Below, piece by piece: positions 24,572-33,258 of a stretch of DNA of 37,504 bases. Position 1 is the first letter of the stretch. Each line of letters begins with the position of its first letter. The stretch covers positions 1-37,504 of the forward strand of contig QKFD01000125.1 of assembly GCA_003251535.1 (NCBI GenBank). Reading direction: 5' to 3'. This DNA is from Chromatiales bacterium. Lineage in GTDB: Bacteria; Pseudomonadota; Gammaproteobacteria; Thiohalomonadales; Thiohalomonadaceae. The position numbers were made by a program, and so were the translations under genes. The notes beneath the pieces were generated by a model. The model worked only from the letters and a program-made list of their open reading frames with translations. It was not told the DNA's origin and did no database searches.

Positions 24572-26074
24572 TCAACTACCGCTTGGCCGCATGTGGGGGA
24601 ACAGCAACACATCGCGGATAGAGGGAGAGTCGGTGAAGAGCATCACCAGACGATCGATACCGATCCCCTCCCCCGCCGTAGGCGGCAGCCCATGCTCCAG
24701 GGCGACGATGTAATCGGCATCGAAGTGCATCGCCTCTAGATCGCCCGCCGCCTTCTCCTCCACCTGCTTGCGGAACCGCTCCGCCTGATCCTCCGGGTCA
24801 TTCAGCTCGGAGAAGCCATTGGCGATCTCCCGCCCACCCACGAAGAACTCAAAGCGGTCGGTCACCAATGGGTTGTGATCACTGCGGCGGGCCAGCGGTG
24901 ACACCTCAGTGGGATACTCGGTAATGAAGGTGGGCTCCTTCAGGCGATGCTCCACCGTCTTCTCGAAGATCTCAATCTGCACCTTGCCAAGGCCATAGCT
25001 CGGCTTGAGCGGGATCGCCAGCCGCTGCGCCACAGCGGTAGCGCGCTCCAGGGTGGCGAGGTCATCGGCGCTGAGTTCGGGGTTGAAGTGGAGAATGGAC
25101 TCCACCACCGTCATGCGCCGGAACGGCTCGCCAAAGTGATACTCCTCCCCCTGATAGCCGATGGTGGTGGTGCCAAGCACCGCCTGCGCCACCTCGCGCA
25201 GCATCTGTTCGGTGAGGTCCATCAGGTCATGGTAGTCCGCATAGGCCTGATAGAACTCCATCATGGTGAACTCGGGGTTGTGGCGGGTGGAGAGCCCCTC
25301 GTTGCGGAAGTTACGATTGATCTCAAACACCTTCTCGAACCCGCCCACCACCAACCGCTTGAGATAAAGCTCCGGCGCAATGCGCAGATAGAGTTCCATA
25401 TCCAGGGCGTTGTGGAAGGTGACAAACGGCCGCGCCGTGGCCCCTCCCGGGATCGCCTGCATCATCGGCGTCTCCACCTCCAGATAGCCGCGCGCCACCA
25501 TAAACTCGCGGATCTGCTGGATGATGGCGGAGCGCACCCGGAAGGTATTGCGGGTGACATCGTTGATGATGAGATCGACATAGCGCTGGCGATAGCGGGT
25601 CTCCTGATCGGAGAGGCCGTGCCACTTCTCTGGCAGCGGTCGCAGAGCCTTGGTGAGCAGACGCAGGCTATCCACCTTCACCGACAACTCGCCGGTCTTG
25701 GTGCGGAACAGCACCCCCTCGGCACCGACGATATCGCCGATATCGAGCCGCTTAAACTCGTCGTAGACCCCTTCCGGCAGGTTCTGCGCCTGTAGAAAGA
25801 GCTGGATGGAGTCGGACATATCTTTGATCTTGGCGAACGCCGCCTTACCCATAATGCGGCGCAGCATCATGCGTCCCGCCACCGCCACCCGCACCGGCTC
25901 TGCCTCCAGCGCCTCGGCCGGCGTCTCGCCATATTTGGCGTGCAGCTCGCCCGCCACCACATTGCGGCGGAAATCATTGGGGAAGGCGACGCCCCGCTCA
26001 CGCAGTGCCGCCAACTTGGTACGCCGCTCGGCGATCAGCTTGTTATCGTCCAGGGTCTGTTCGTTGTCGCTCAT
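24572..26074 (-). CDS. lysS: Lysyl-tRNA synthetase (class II)
   Basis: Charges tRNA-Lys. The protein has 500 residues. The N-terminal anticodon-binding OB fold carries [20 protein letters not shown]. Class II motif 1 is near [11 protein letters not shown], motif 2 reads [20 protein letters not shown], and motif 3 reads [20 protein letters not shown]. The ATG at 26072-26074 gives the family N-terminus ([18 protein letters not shown]). A longer open frame to 26143 has no family character. It lies 107 bp downstream of prfB on the same strand, as in E. coli. Confidence 0.97.
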   Translation of the reverse strand: MSDNEQTLDDNKLIAERRTKLAALRERGVAFPNDFRRNVVAGELHAKYGETPAEALEAEPVRVAVAGRMMLRRIMGKAAFAKIKDMSDSIQLFLQAQNLPEGVYDEFKRLDIGDIVGAEGVLFRTKTGELSVKVDSLRLLTKALRPLPEKWHGLSDQETRYRQRYVDLIINDVTRNTFRVRSAIIQQIREFMVARGYLEVETPMMQAIPGGATARPFVTFHNALDMELYLRIAPELYLKRLVVGGFEKVFEINRNFRNEGLSTRHNPEFTMMEFYQAYADYHDLMDLTEQMLREVAQAVLGTTTIGYQGEEYHFGEPFRRMTVVESILHFNPELSADDLATLERATAVAQRLAIPLKPSYGLGKVQIEIFEKTVEHRLKEPTFITEYPTEVSPLARRSDHNPLVTDRFEFFVGGREIANGFSELNDPEDQAERFRKQVEEKAAGDLEAMHFDADYIVALEHGLPPTAGEGIGIDRLVMLFTDSPSIRDVLLFPHMRPSGS

Positions 26075-26181
26075 AACGGAAATCCAGATTGACCAAGGGG
26101 CGCCACCGACCGACCGCGGACTACCGCGCTCAGGAGATGGCACCCAGGGTTGTGGGGCGTGTTGCAGTGGGCAGAGGGGGA

Positions 26182-27280
26182 CTACAGCCCGCTCTTCAAG
26201 CTCGCCTCAATAAACTCGTCGATATCGCCATCCAGCACCTTCTGGGTATTACCCTCTTCGATCCCGGTGCGCAGATCTTTGATACGCGATTGATCGAGCA
26301 CATAGGAGCGGATCTGACTCCCCCAACCGATATCGGCCTTGGAGTCCTCCAGCGCCTGTTTCTCGGTATTGCGTTTGAGCAGCTCCATCTCGTAGAGCTT
26401 GGCACGCAACTGTTTCATCGCGCGATCTTTGTTCTGGTGCTGGGAGCGCTCGGTCTGACAGGCCACCGCAATCCCGGAGGGGTTATGGGTGATACGCACC
26501 GCTGACTCGGTACGGTTGACGTGCTGGCCACCGGCACCGGAGGCGCGGTAGACATCGATGCGCAGATCGGCCGGGTTGATCTCAATAGCGATATTCTCGT
26601 CCACCTCGGGCGAGACAAAGACCGAGGCAAAAGAGGTGTGGCGCCGATTGCCAGAGTCGAATGGCGATTTGCGCACCAGGCGGTGGACACCGGTCTCGGT
26701 GCGCAACCAACCATAGGCATACTCCCCTTCAAAGCGGATAGTGGCCCCCTTGATGCCGGCCACCTCACCCTCGGAAAGCTCCATCAACTCGGTCTTAAAG
26801 CCGCGCCGCTCACCCCAGCGCAGATACATACGCAGCAGCATCGAGGCCCAATCTTGTGCCTCGGTCCCACCGGAACCGGCTTGGATATCGAGGAAGGCGG
26901 GGCTGCCATCCATCTCGCCGGAGAACATGCGGCGGAACTCCAGCTCACCCAGCTGCTTCTCCAGCCGATCCAGATCCGCCTCCACCGCCTGGGCGGTGCC
27001 GGCGTCCTGGTCGGCCTCGGCCATCTCCAGCAGCTCATGGCTATCCTTGAGGGCCCCCAACAGTTTGCGGATGGTATCCACCACCAGCACCAACTGGGCG
27101 CGCTCACGGCCGAGCGTCTGGGCCTTCTCGGGGTTATCCCAGATCTTTGGATCTTCGAGTTCGCGTTCGACCTCAGTCAGCCGTTCGCTACGGGTCTCGA
27201 AGTCAAAGATACCCCCTCAGGGCGTCAAGGCGCCCTTGCATATCGTCAATGCGACGGAAAATGGCGTTAAGTTCTAGCAT
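26182..27280 (-). CDS. prfB: Peptide chain release factor 2, programmed +1 frameshift
   Basis: Terminates translation at UGA and UAA. It is encoded in two frames: 25 codons from ATG 27278-27280, then an in-frame TGA at 27203-27205, then the +1 frame from the GAC codon at 27204 to the end. The full product is 365 residues, identical in length to E. coli RF2. The tripeptide anticodon-like motif SPF is in [12 protein letters not shown], and the peptidyl-tRNA hydrolysis motif GGQ is in [13 protein letters not shown]. The frameshift makes RF2 synthesis depend on RF2 levels. lysS follows on the same strand. Confidence 0.97.
27202..27217 (-). promoter_or_regulatory. prfB +1 frameshift site
   Basis: The minus strand reads AGGGGGTATCTTTGAC: an internal Shine-Dalgarno-like AGGGGG, three bases, then the slippery CTT codon followed by TGA and C. 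This is the classical autoregulatory recoding signal of prfB, identical to the E. coli sequence as I recall it. Confidence 0.95.
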
Positions 27281-27372
27281 GGGCTTGGGGTGTCAGAGGC
27301 AAAAGAAAGCCGGCAAGCATACACCAGCGCCCCCCTCGGCAGCCAGGCGCGCCCCCGCGGCAGCGCACCCGA

Positions 27373-27498
27373 TCAGCGCCCTGGACCCGAGCGGATCGCC
27401 CACACCACCACCGCCACCAATGCCACCAAAATGGCCAACTCTACAAATGCCAGCACACCCGCGCCCTCTCCCAAGTGGTTTAACCAACAGACCGCCAC
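27373..27498 (-). CDS. Possible small membrane protein upstream of prfB
   Basis: In the 338-bp gap 27281-27618 the minus strand has an open frame from about 27630 to a TGA at 27373-27375. Starting at the GTG 27496-27498 it encodes 41 residues with one uninterrupted hydrophobic helix, GVLAFVELAILVALVAVVVW, then a short basic tail. No good ribosome site is visible, and the frame is open upstream without any usual start codon, so the coding status is uncertain. A plus-strand frame across the same DNA (27290-27586) is compositionally odd and is not called. Nothing else was recognised in the gap. Confidence 0.25.
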   Translation of the reverse strand: MAVCWLNHLGEGAGVLAFVELAILVALVAVVVWAIRSGPGR

Positions 27499-27618
27499 CG
27501 CCGGCAGCGCCCTACCCAGGCGCCAGCATAACAGTGCAGCAGGTACATTCGGCCGGGTTGCCAGCAGACGCCCCGGACAGGCGTAATAGGTGCGCCCCGG
27601 CCTAGGAGCCTGTCGCCC

Positions 27619-30600
27619 ATGTACCGCACACTACTATTGGTCCTCTTGCTCGCCCCCCTGCTGCTCACTGGACCCGCCCGCGCCACCGCCAGTGACCCGC
27701 TGCCCGCCCCGCTCGAACCCTGGCGCCAGTGGGTACTGGAGGAGCACCCTGAACTCCACTGCCCCGCCCGTTATGACCAGGGCGAGGAGCGCCACTGCGC
27801 CTGGCCCAGCCGGCTCCAGCTCACCCTGGATGAGCAGGGGGGACACTTCAGCCAGCAGTGGCAGATCTATGAAGAGGGCTACCTGCCGCTCCCGGGCGGC
27901 CGCGGTCAGTGGCCACAGGCGGTGACGGTGGATGGCGTAGGGCGGCCGGTGGTAGCCCGCCAGGGGCGGCCGACAGTGCAACTCCCTCCGGGTCAACACC
28001 AGGTAGCCGGTCAGTTCCGCTGGGCGCGGCTGCCGGAGCTGCTCAGCCTGCCACCAGAGAGTGCCCTTATCGACCTCACCTTAGCCGGTAGCCCCGTGGC
28101 CCAGCCCCGGATCGAGCCGGACGGTCGCCTCTGGCTGCGCCCCCGCGAGCAAGAGAGTGGGGCACCGGAGCGGTTGGAACTCCAGGTATTCCGCCATATC
28201 GATGACGACATCCCCCTGCGCCTCACCACCCTGCTGCGTCTGGAGATCTCCGGTCAACCGCGGGAGGTGGTATTGGGACCGCTCTTCGCGGCCCCCTTCA
28301 TCCCCCTCGACCTCAGCAGCCCCCTACCCGCACGACTAGAACCAGACGGCCGCCTGCGGCTCCAGGTACGCCCCGGTAGCTGGCAGATCCGCGCCGTAGC
28401 CCGCCACCCTGGCCCGGCCCAGCAGATCACCCGTCCCGCCGCCCCACCCCCCTGGCCACAGGAGGAGGTGTGGGTATTCAGTGCTCAACCGAGCCTGCGC
28501 CGGGTAGAGGTGAGCGGCGCCCCAACTATCGATCCCAATCTCACTCGCCTACCCGCAGAGTGGCGCGAGCTGCCGAGCTACCTACTCCCCCCCGGCGCGG
28601 CCCTCACCCTCAACGAGCAGGAGCGCGGCGACCCGCAACCGGAGGCCGATCGCCTCACCCTAGAGCGGAGCCTGCTGCTGGACTTTGATGGCGCGGGCTT
28701 CACCCTCCACGACCGCATCCACGGCACCCTCCACCGCGCCGATCGGCTCGACCTACTCCCCCCCGCCCACCTGGGGAGGGTCAGCGTTGATGGGGAGGCG
28801 CAGCTGGTAACCCGCGGCCCCAACGGTGCAGGAATCGAGGCCCGTCCCGGCCCCCTCGCCCTGGAGGGGACCGGACGCATCGAACAGCGCCCCACCACCC
28901 TGCCGCTAACCGGCTGGAACCGCGACTTCGACCAGGTGACGCTCCACCTGGAGCTACCCCCCGGCTGGTCGCTACTGGCCGCCACCGGACCCAACACCTT
29001 CAGCGCCCACTGGTACGACCGCTGGACCCTGCTCGATCTCTTCCTAACCCTGGTGATCGCCATCGCCACCGCCCGCCTCTGGCACTGGTCGGCCGGCCTG
29101 TTGGCCCTCGCCGCCCTCGGCCTGAGCTGGTACACCCCCTTCGTCCCCCACTGGCTCTGGCTCTATCTACTGGCAACCATTGCCCTGCGCCGAGCCCTGC
29201 CAGCCGGTCGGCTACAGCGCTTGCTGGGGCTATTGCGGGGGGCCGGGCTACTGCTCCTCGCCGGCTGGCTGCTGCTGTTTACCCTCGCCCAGATGCGGCA
29301 GGCGCTCTACCCGCAGCTGCCCGAACTCACCACCATGACCAACAACTACAGCCCACTAGCGCCCCCCATAGCCGCCCGTGCCCTCCCGGCCGAGGCCGCG
29401 CCTGAGCCGCTGATGGAGAAGCGTGCCTCCATCCCTGGCCGCCTTAACGCCATGACCATGCCGCCGAGCGCCGACAGCATCGACTCCTCCCTGCCCCAGA
29501 GTCCCGCCCCAGTCCCCCCGCCACCGCGCAAGCTGGCCACCTACGACCCTGAGGCGCAGATCCAGACCGGCCCCGGTCTACCGCAATGGCAGTGGCATAG
29601 CTACGACCTCGCCATCCCCAGTCCGGTCAACCAGGCGGCAACCCTGACCCTGCAACTGCTCCCCCCCTGGGTCAACCGCCTACTGGCCCTACTCCAACTG
29701 TTGCTGGTGCTCGCCCTCGGGGCACGCCTGGCGGAGCTGCCACCGTGGCGGCCGCGCACCACTGGCGCCATGCCGTTACTCCTAGGCCTCCTACTATTGA
29801 CCGGGGGGCCGCAGGGACCGCAACCAGCAGTGGCCGCCGAGTTCCCCCCAGCAGAGCTACTCGACCAGCTGGAGACGCGCCTCACCCGCCCACCGGAGTG
29901 CCTACCGGAGTGTGTCGCCCTCGCCCAACTGCGGCTCAGTGCCAGCCCCAACGCCATCACCCTGGAGCTGGAGATCCACAACGACGCCCTCCTCGCCATC
30001 CCGCTACCCCTCCACCCGGCCGAGTGGCTACCCACCACCATCTCCGTCGATGGCGAGCCAGCCAGGGCGCTCGCCCGCAATGCCGACGGCGGCCTCTGGG
30101 TGGCACTGCCCCCCGGGATCCATCGCCTCCACCTCAGTGGTCCTCCCCCCGCCCGTCCAGAGTTCAGCCTCCCCCTCCCCCTCCCGCCGGCCCGGGTAGA
30201 GGTGGATGCCGAGCACTACAGCGTGGAGGGGGTACGCCCGGATGGCAGCGCCGAGGGGCAGCTACTGCTGCGCGCCGAACGCGGCAGCAGCGGCGCCGCG
30301 CAAGCGCTGGAGCCGACCCCCATTCCCCCCTTCCTGCGGGTAGAACGCACCCTGCGCCTCGGCCTGGAGTGGCGGGTAGAGAACCGGATCAGCCGCCTCT
30401 CCCCGGCCGACAGTGGCATCGCCTTACGGGTCCCACTGCTACCCGGGGAGTCGGTGGTGGATGACAACGTGCGCAGCGAGGCGGGCACGGCGCTGATCCA
30501 ACTCGGCATCGGTCAGCGCCAACTCAGCTGGCAGTCAACCCTCAACCGCGTCGATCAACTCACCCTCACCGCCTCCCAACACCACGACTGGAGCGAGGTG

Positions 30601-31677
30601 TGGCGGATTGAGGTGAGCCCCATCTGGCACTGGACAGCCAGCGGCCTACCCCCCAGCAAGCGTGCCGACCCTGCGGCCCTCCCCGAGTGGCAGCCGTGGC
30701 CAGGCGAGAGCCTCCACCTCACCATCGACCGCCCCGCAGCCCAGGTGGGCCCCACCGTCACCGTAGAGCAGGTTGAGTTGGCCCTCACCCCCGGCGCCGA
30801 CACCACCCACGGCCACCTCAGCGCCAGCCTGCGCAGTAGCCGCGGCGGCCACCACACCCTTCGCCTACCCGCAGGGGCCACCCTCCAGGGGATCACCCTG
30901 GATGGAGAGCCCCAGCCAATCCCCACCGGCCATGAGGTGACCCTGCCCCTCCGGCCGGCCACCCAGACACTCAGCCTCGACTGGCGCGAGGCGCGCGGCA
31001 TGGAGGGGCACTTTACGACCAGTGAGGTCGATCTCGGCGCCGCCGGGGCCAACGCCCGCCTCCAGCTCACCCTGCCGGAGGGGCGTTGGCTCATCTGGAC
31101 CAGCGGCCCCCTACTAGGGCCAGTGGTACTCTTCTGGGGCACCCTGCTCCTCACCGCCGTTGCCGCCCTGCTGGCCAGCCGCTGGCGCGCCCTGCCCCTC
31201 CACTATGGCCACTGGCTACTGCTCGGGGCCGGGCTACTCCAGGCCGCCCCGCTCACCCTGCTACCAGTACTACTCTGGTTGGCGACCCTGGCCCTCCGCC
31301 GACGGCTGGCCGACGGCAGCGCCCCGTGGCGCCTCGCCCTATTGCAACTACTGCTCCCCCTGCTCACCATCGGCGCCCTGCTGGCCCTGCTCTACGCCAT
31401 CCAGCACGGACTACTCGCCTACCCCGACATGCTGGTGAGCGGCAATGGCTCCAGCGGCCACTGGCTCGCCTGGTACCAAGACCGCTTCACCAGCCAGCTC
31501 CCCACCGCCACCGCCATCACCCTGCCACTCTGGGTATTCCGGCTGCTGATGCTGGGTTGGGCGCTCTGGCTCGCCTTTGCCCTCATCCGTTGGCTACGCT
31601 GGGGCTGGGAGAGCTACACCCTGGGCGGCCTCTGGCCGCCCCTACCGTGGCAGCGGCGTAAACCGGCCAACCCATAA
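27619..31677 (+). CDS. Large membrane protein of unknown function, internally duplicated
   Basis: A 1352-residue protein that I do not recognise by name. A signal peptide covers about 1-23. Residues 30-455 form a beta-rich, probably periplasmic part. About 468-562 hold several membrane helices. A Pro-rich linker runs to about 645. Helices near 683-705 and 715-733 follow. Residues 738-1163 form a second beta-rich part, and about 1165-1330 hold further membrane helices. The two beta-rich parts look homologous: both start with a paired-cysteine segment (HCPARYDQGEERHC and ECLPEC), contain VTVDGVGRP versus ISVDGEPAR followed by LPPGQH versus LPPGIH, and end in LPPGWSLLAATGP versus LPEGRWLIWTSGP. 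AGGAG lies 11-12 bases before the ATG. Extreme Pro and Leu content reflects the GC-rich codons. Confidence 0.85.
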   Translation: MYRTLLLVLLLAPLLLTGPARATASDPLPAPLEPWRQWVLEEHPELHCPARYDQGEERHCAWPSRLQLTLDEQGGHFSQQWQIYEEGYLPLPGGRGQWPQAVTVDGVGRPVVARQGRPTVQLPPGQHQVAGQFRWARLPELLSLPPESALIDLTLAGSPVAQPRIEPDGRLWLRPREQESGAPERLELQVFRHIDDDIPLRLTTLLRLEISGQPREVVLGPLFAAPFIPLDLSSPLPARLEPDGRLRLQVRPGSWQIRAVARHPGPAQQITRPAAPPPWPQEEVWVFSAQPSLRRVEVSGAPTIDPNLTRLPAEWRELPSYLLPPGAALTLNEQERGDPQPEADRLTLERSLLLDFDGAGFTLHDRIHGTLHRADRLDLLPPAHLGRVSVDGEAQLVTRGPNGAGIEARPGPLALEGTGRIEQRPTTLPLTGWNRDFDQVTLHLELPPGWSLLAATGPNTFSAHWYDRWTLLDLFLTLVIAIATARLWHWSAGLLALAALGLSWYTPFVPHWLWLYLLATIALRRALPAGRLQRLLGLLRGAGLLLLAGWLLLFTLAQMRQALYPQLPELTTMTNNYSPLAPPIAARALPAEAAPEPLMEKRASIPGRLNAMTMPPSADSIDSSLPQSPAPVPPPPRKLATYDPEAQIQTGPGLPQWQWHSYDLAIPSPVNQAATLTLQLLPPWVNRLLALLQLLLVLALGARLAELPPWRPRTTGAMPLLLGLLLLTGGPQGPQPAVAAEFPPAELLDQLETRLTRPPECLPECVALAQLRLSASPNAITLELEIHNDALLAIPLPLHPAEWLPTTISVDGEPARALARNADGGLWVALPPGIHRLHLSGPPPARPEFSLPLPLPPARVEVDAEHYSVEGVRPDGSAEGQLLLRAERGSSGAAQALEPTPIPPFLRVERTLRLGLEWRVENRISRLSPADSGIALRVPLLPGESVVDDNVRSEAGTALIQLGIGQRQLSWQSTLNRVDQLTLTASQHHDWSEVWRIEVSPIWHWTASGLPPSKRADPAALPEWQPWPGESLHLTIDRPAAQVGPTVTVEQVELALTPGADTTHGHLSASLRSSRGGHHTLRLPAGATLQGITLDGEPQPIPTGHEVTLPLRPATQTLSLDWREARGMEGHFTTSEVDLGAAGANARLQLTLPEGRWLIWTSGPLLGPVVLFWGTLLLTAVAALLASRWRALPLHYGHWLLLGAGLLQAAPLTLLPVLLWLATLALRRRLADGSAPWRLALLQLLLPLLTIGALLALLYAIQHGLLAYPDMLVSGNGSSGHWLAWYQDRFTSQLPTATAITLPLWVFRLLMLGWALWLAFALIRWLRWGWESYTLGGLWPPLPWQRRKPANP

Positions 31678-31754
31678 GCCCAATCCCGCCCGCAGAGTAG
31701 GTCATTGCGGACTACCCTGTGGGGCGGTGCCCACCCCACCCGAGAGCCAAGCCT

Positions 31755-31997
31755 ATGTCCAGCAACGACCAAGAGACCCTAGTCCTCCTACCGGCCCACG
31801 ACTTCCAACAGATCCGGCTGGTGGCCGTCCCCGCCGACTTCAGCGAACGTGACGCCGTGCGCCACCTCACCGCCCTCATCGCCACCGTGCAGCAGGAGAA
31901 CCCCGACTGGAGTTGGGAGCAGCTGGCCCAAACCCTGGAAGACCACGGCATCCATCCCGTCGATTTCATACTGGGACCAGAGCTGAACCGCCCCTAA
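31755..31997 (+). CDS. Uncharacterised small cytosolic protein
   Basis: An 80-residue protein starting MSSNDQETLVLLPAHDF, with a helical middle rich in Gln, Trp and Glu and the C-terminal segment EDHGIHPVDFILGPELN. No signal peptide or membrane helix is present. It begins 77 bp after the large membrane protein on the same strand and may be co-transcribed. The frame is open upstream to an ATG at 31719, but the extra 12 residues are Pro/Arg-rich and less convincing. No clear ribosome site supports either start. Function not recognised. Confidence 0.7.
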   Translation: MSSNDQETLVLLPAHDFQQIRLVAVPADFSERDAVRHLTALIATVQQENPDWSWEQLAQTLEDHGIHPVDFILGPELNRP

Positions 31998-32022
31998 CAG
32001 CGGCGGTGGACACAAACAACGA

Positions 32023-32052
32023 GTGACAGGGAACAACCACCACCGTTACACT
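32023..32052 (+). promoter_or_regulatory. Sigma-70-type promoter of ssrA
   Basis: GTGACA at 32023-32028 matches the -35 consensus in five of six bases. TACACT at 32047-32052 is a reasonable -10 after an 18-bp spacer. Transcription would begin around 32059, leaving a short leader to be trimmed by RNase P at the mature 5' end. A second TACACT at 32062-32067 is too close to the gene to be used. Confidence 0.5.
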
Positions 32053-32068
32053 AACCAGCTCTACACTT

Positions 32069-32435
32069 GGGGGCGACATGGCTTCGACGTGGGTCGCAAA
32101 ACCTAAGGTGCATGCCGAGGTGCGGTGCCCTCGTTAAACACGCTGCAAACTTACAGACGCCAACGACGACGTCTACTCTCTCGCCGCTTAAGGCGTGAGC
32201 CTTCGCCCGGGTGTGCCTGTACGCCCGGAGCCCCGCAAGGGGCATCGGGGGTCATCTCATACAGGATCGCGAGGGGGTTCCTGGCCCGGGAATGCCCAGC
32301 TAAAACCAACGGGCTCGCCGTCTGTCTTCCCTGCCCGTCGGGTAGCAGCCGGTTAAATCAATCGACCGGGCTAAGCATGTAGAGCCGAGGGCGGAGGGCT
32401 TACGGACGCGGGTTCGATTCCCGCCGCCTCCACCA
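32069..32435 (+). ncRNA. ssrA: tmRNA (SsrA)
   Basis: Transfer-messenger RNA that rescues stalled ribosomes and tags the unfinished protein for proteolysis. The 5' end GGGGGCGACATGGCTTCGAC is typical. The acceptor stem pairs GGGGGCG (32069-32075) with CGCCTCC before the encoded ACCA at 32432-32435, with one G-U pair. The T-arm is GGTTCGATTCC. The tag frame at 32159-32191 encodes ANDDVYSLAA. The intervening region fits pseudoknots PK2-PK4 by position. Length is 367 nt, in the normal range for one-piece tmRNA. The 3' end borders the accessory island. Confidence 0.96.
32159..32191 (+). CDS. tmRNA proteolysis tag peptide ANDDVYSLAA
   Basis: Translation resumes at GCC (32159-32161) and stops at TAA (32189-32191), encoding ANDDVYSLAA. 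The LAA end is the usual ClpXP and ClpAP degron. The middle residues VYS differ from the commoner ENYA and DNYA of gammaproteobacteria. The resume codon is chosen by its place in the conserved ACAGACGCC context. Confidence 0.85.
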   Translation, partial: ANDDVYSLAA

Positions 32436-32450
32436 TTTATATTTAAAGAC

Positions 32451-32497
32451 AAACCCGTCTACTAACCGCGTCCGGTTGGTGGACGGGTTTTGTTTTT
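32451..32497 (+). terminator. Rho-independent terminator of ssrA
   Basis: AAACCCGTCTACTAACCG (from 32451) pairs with CGGTTGGTGGACGGGTTT (ending 32490), interrupted only by mismatches or wobble pairs in the middle. The loop is about 4 nt. TTGTTTTT follows. This is a strong intrinsic terminator 15 bp after the tmRNA 3' end. Confidence 0.85.
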
Positions 32498-33045
32498 CTG
32501 CGTATTGTCAGCGAGTTGCGTCGCTTTCAGGCGGTCGGCGCAGCCACCCCGATCACTCCCTTTTCGGGAAATCCATCACACCCGGCTTCTCTTTCGGCTC
32601 CAAATTCTCCGCATTGTTACCCCCCTTCTCCGGACCTCGTCCAGACGCTTGTATTTTTTTCCTGCAACCGCTGTTCGGCGATCTGATGAACAGGGATGTT
32701 CGAATGCCGCGAAGCACAGGACGTGCGAGAGCGGCCTTCGGCAAACGGGTTGATACTTTTCATGATTCCGTCAAACAGATCGTTGATATCCATGGATGGT
32801 CGCTCCTCGTTGTGAATTCTGACTGCTTCCCCGCTTACTTATTGGAGAGACGGAGAAAGTGTCGGGTGGTGGCTGAAATTTTTTCGTGTTGACCTCCTGG
32901 GGCTTACTTACCGGGGGGCGCTGGGACGTGTCGGAAAAATCCAGCAACTGGCCAGATCCCCTGTTTTCTTCTTGTTTTTATAGGTGGCCAGGGTTATCTC
33001 TTTTCATCAATTTTTCACTACAAATCTCTTCCGAACGGTGAGGTC
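32498..33045. other. Island leader region, mostly non-coding
   Basis: This 548-bp stretch separates the ssrA terminator from the first island gene. It is lower in GC and different in texture from the genes to its left. Apart from one small minus-strand frame (32617-32793), described separately, no gene is recognisable. A 9-bp direct repeat GCTTACTTA occurs at 32833-32841 and 32902-32910. CTGGCCA (32948 region) and TGGCCAG (32986 region) flank an AT-rich segment just upstream of the regulator gene and may mark its promoter or operator. No tRNA, integrase or second copy of the ssrA 3' end was seen. Confidence 0.5.
32617..32793 (-). CDS. Possible small ORF in island leader
   Basis: A 58-residue frame starting at ATG 32791-32793, beginning MDINDLFDGIMKSINPFAEG and ending at TAA 32617-32619. 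GAGGAG lies 9 nt before the ATG, which is the main support. The N-terminal half looks protein-like, while the C-terminal half (EKNTSVWTRSGEGG) looks less so. A second minus-strand frame over the same DNA (32553-32744) continues past this stop, so a frameshifted remnant is possible. No family recognised. Confidence 0.3.
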   Translation of the reverse strand: MDINDLFDGIMKSINPFAEGRSRTSCASRHSNIPVHQIAEQRLQEKNTSVWTRSGEGG

Positions 33046-33258
33046 ATGGATAAAATCGACAAATGGCTGACCATTGATGAACTGGCGGGCTACATCAAGA
33101 TGAGCCGGACCAAGCTCTACGGCATGGCCCAGCGCGGCGAGGTTCCTGCCTCGAAGATCGGCACCCAGTGGCGTTTCGACCGGGAGGAGATCGATCAGTG
33201 GATGAAGGCGCACGCGACCGGAAATGTCGGAGCTGACAATAAGGACAAGAAGCAATGA
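33046..33258 (+). CDS. Excisionase-family/HTH DNA-binding protein
   Basis: A 70-residue protein with a MerR-like winged helix of the excisionase (HTH_17) type: WLTIDELAGYIKMSRTKLYG, then GEVPASKIGTQWRFDREEID and a short basic tail. Such small proteins act either as recombination directionality factors or as regulators in front of type I restriction operons. The second is favoured because the gene overlaps the hsdM derivative by 4 bp (ATGA at 33255-33258). GGTGAGG lies a few bases before the ATG. No integrase is visible for it to serve. Confidence 0.85.
   Translation: MDKIDKWLTIDELAGYIKMSRTKLYGMAQRGEVPASKIGTQWRFDREEIDQWMKAHATGNVGADNKDKKQ

Noticed and set aside
24947-25795. 282-codon open frame antisense to lysS
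   Set aside because: A shadow of lysS; the His/Leu-rich product is typical of antisense frames in GC-rich genes.
27203-27205. Stop codon inside prfB as evidence for a pseudogene
   Set aside because: The surrounding bases are the classical programmed frameshift signal, and the rest of RF2 is intact.
32411-32435. Search for a second copy of the ssrA 3' end (attachment repeat) within the window
   Set aside because: No similar 15-20 bp match was seen by eye to the right of the gene.
32476-32892. 138-codon plus-strand frame after ssrA
   Set aside because: It begins inside the ssrA terminator hairpin, lacks a ribosome site and resembles no protein.
32948-32992. CTGGCCA / TGGCCAG as an operator pair for the HTH gene
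   Set aside because: The core TGGCCA is itself palindromic and short, so the pairing may be chance; kept only as a note in the region description.
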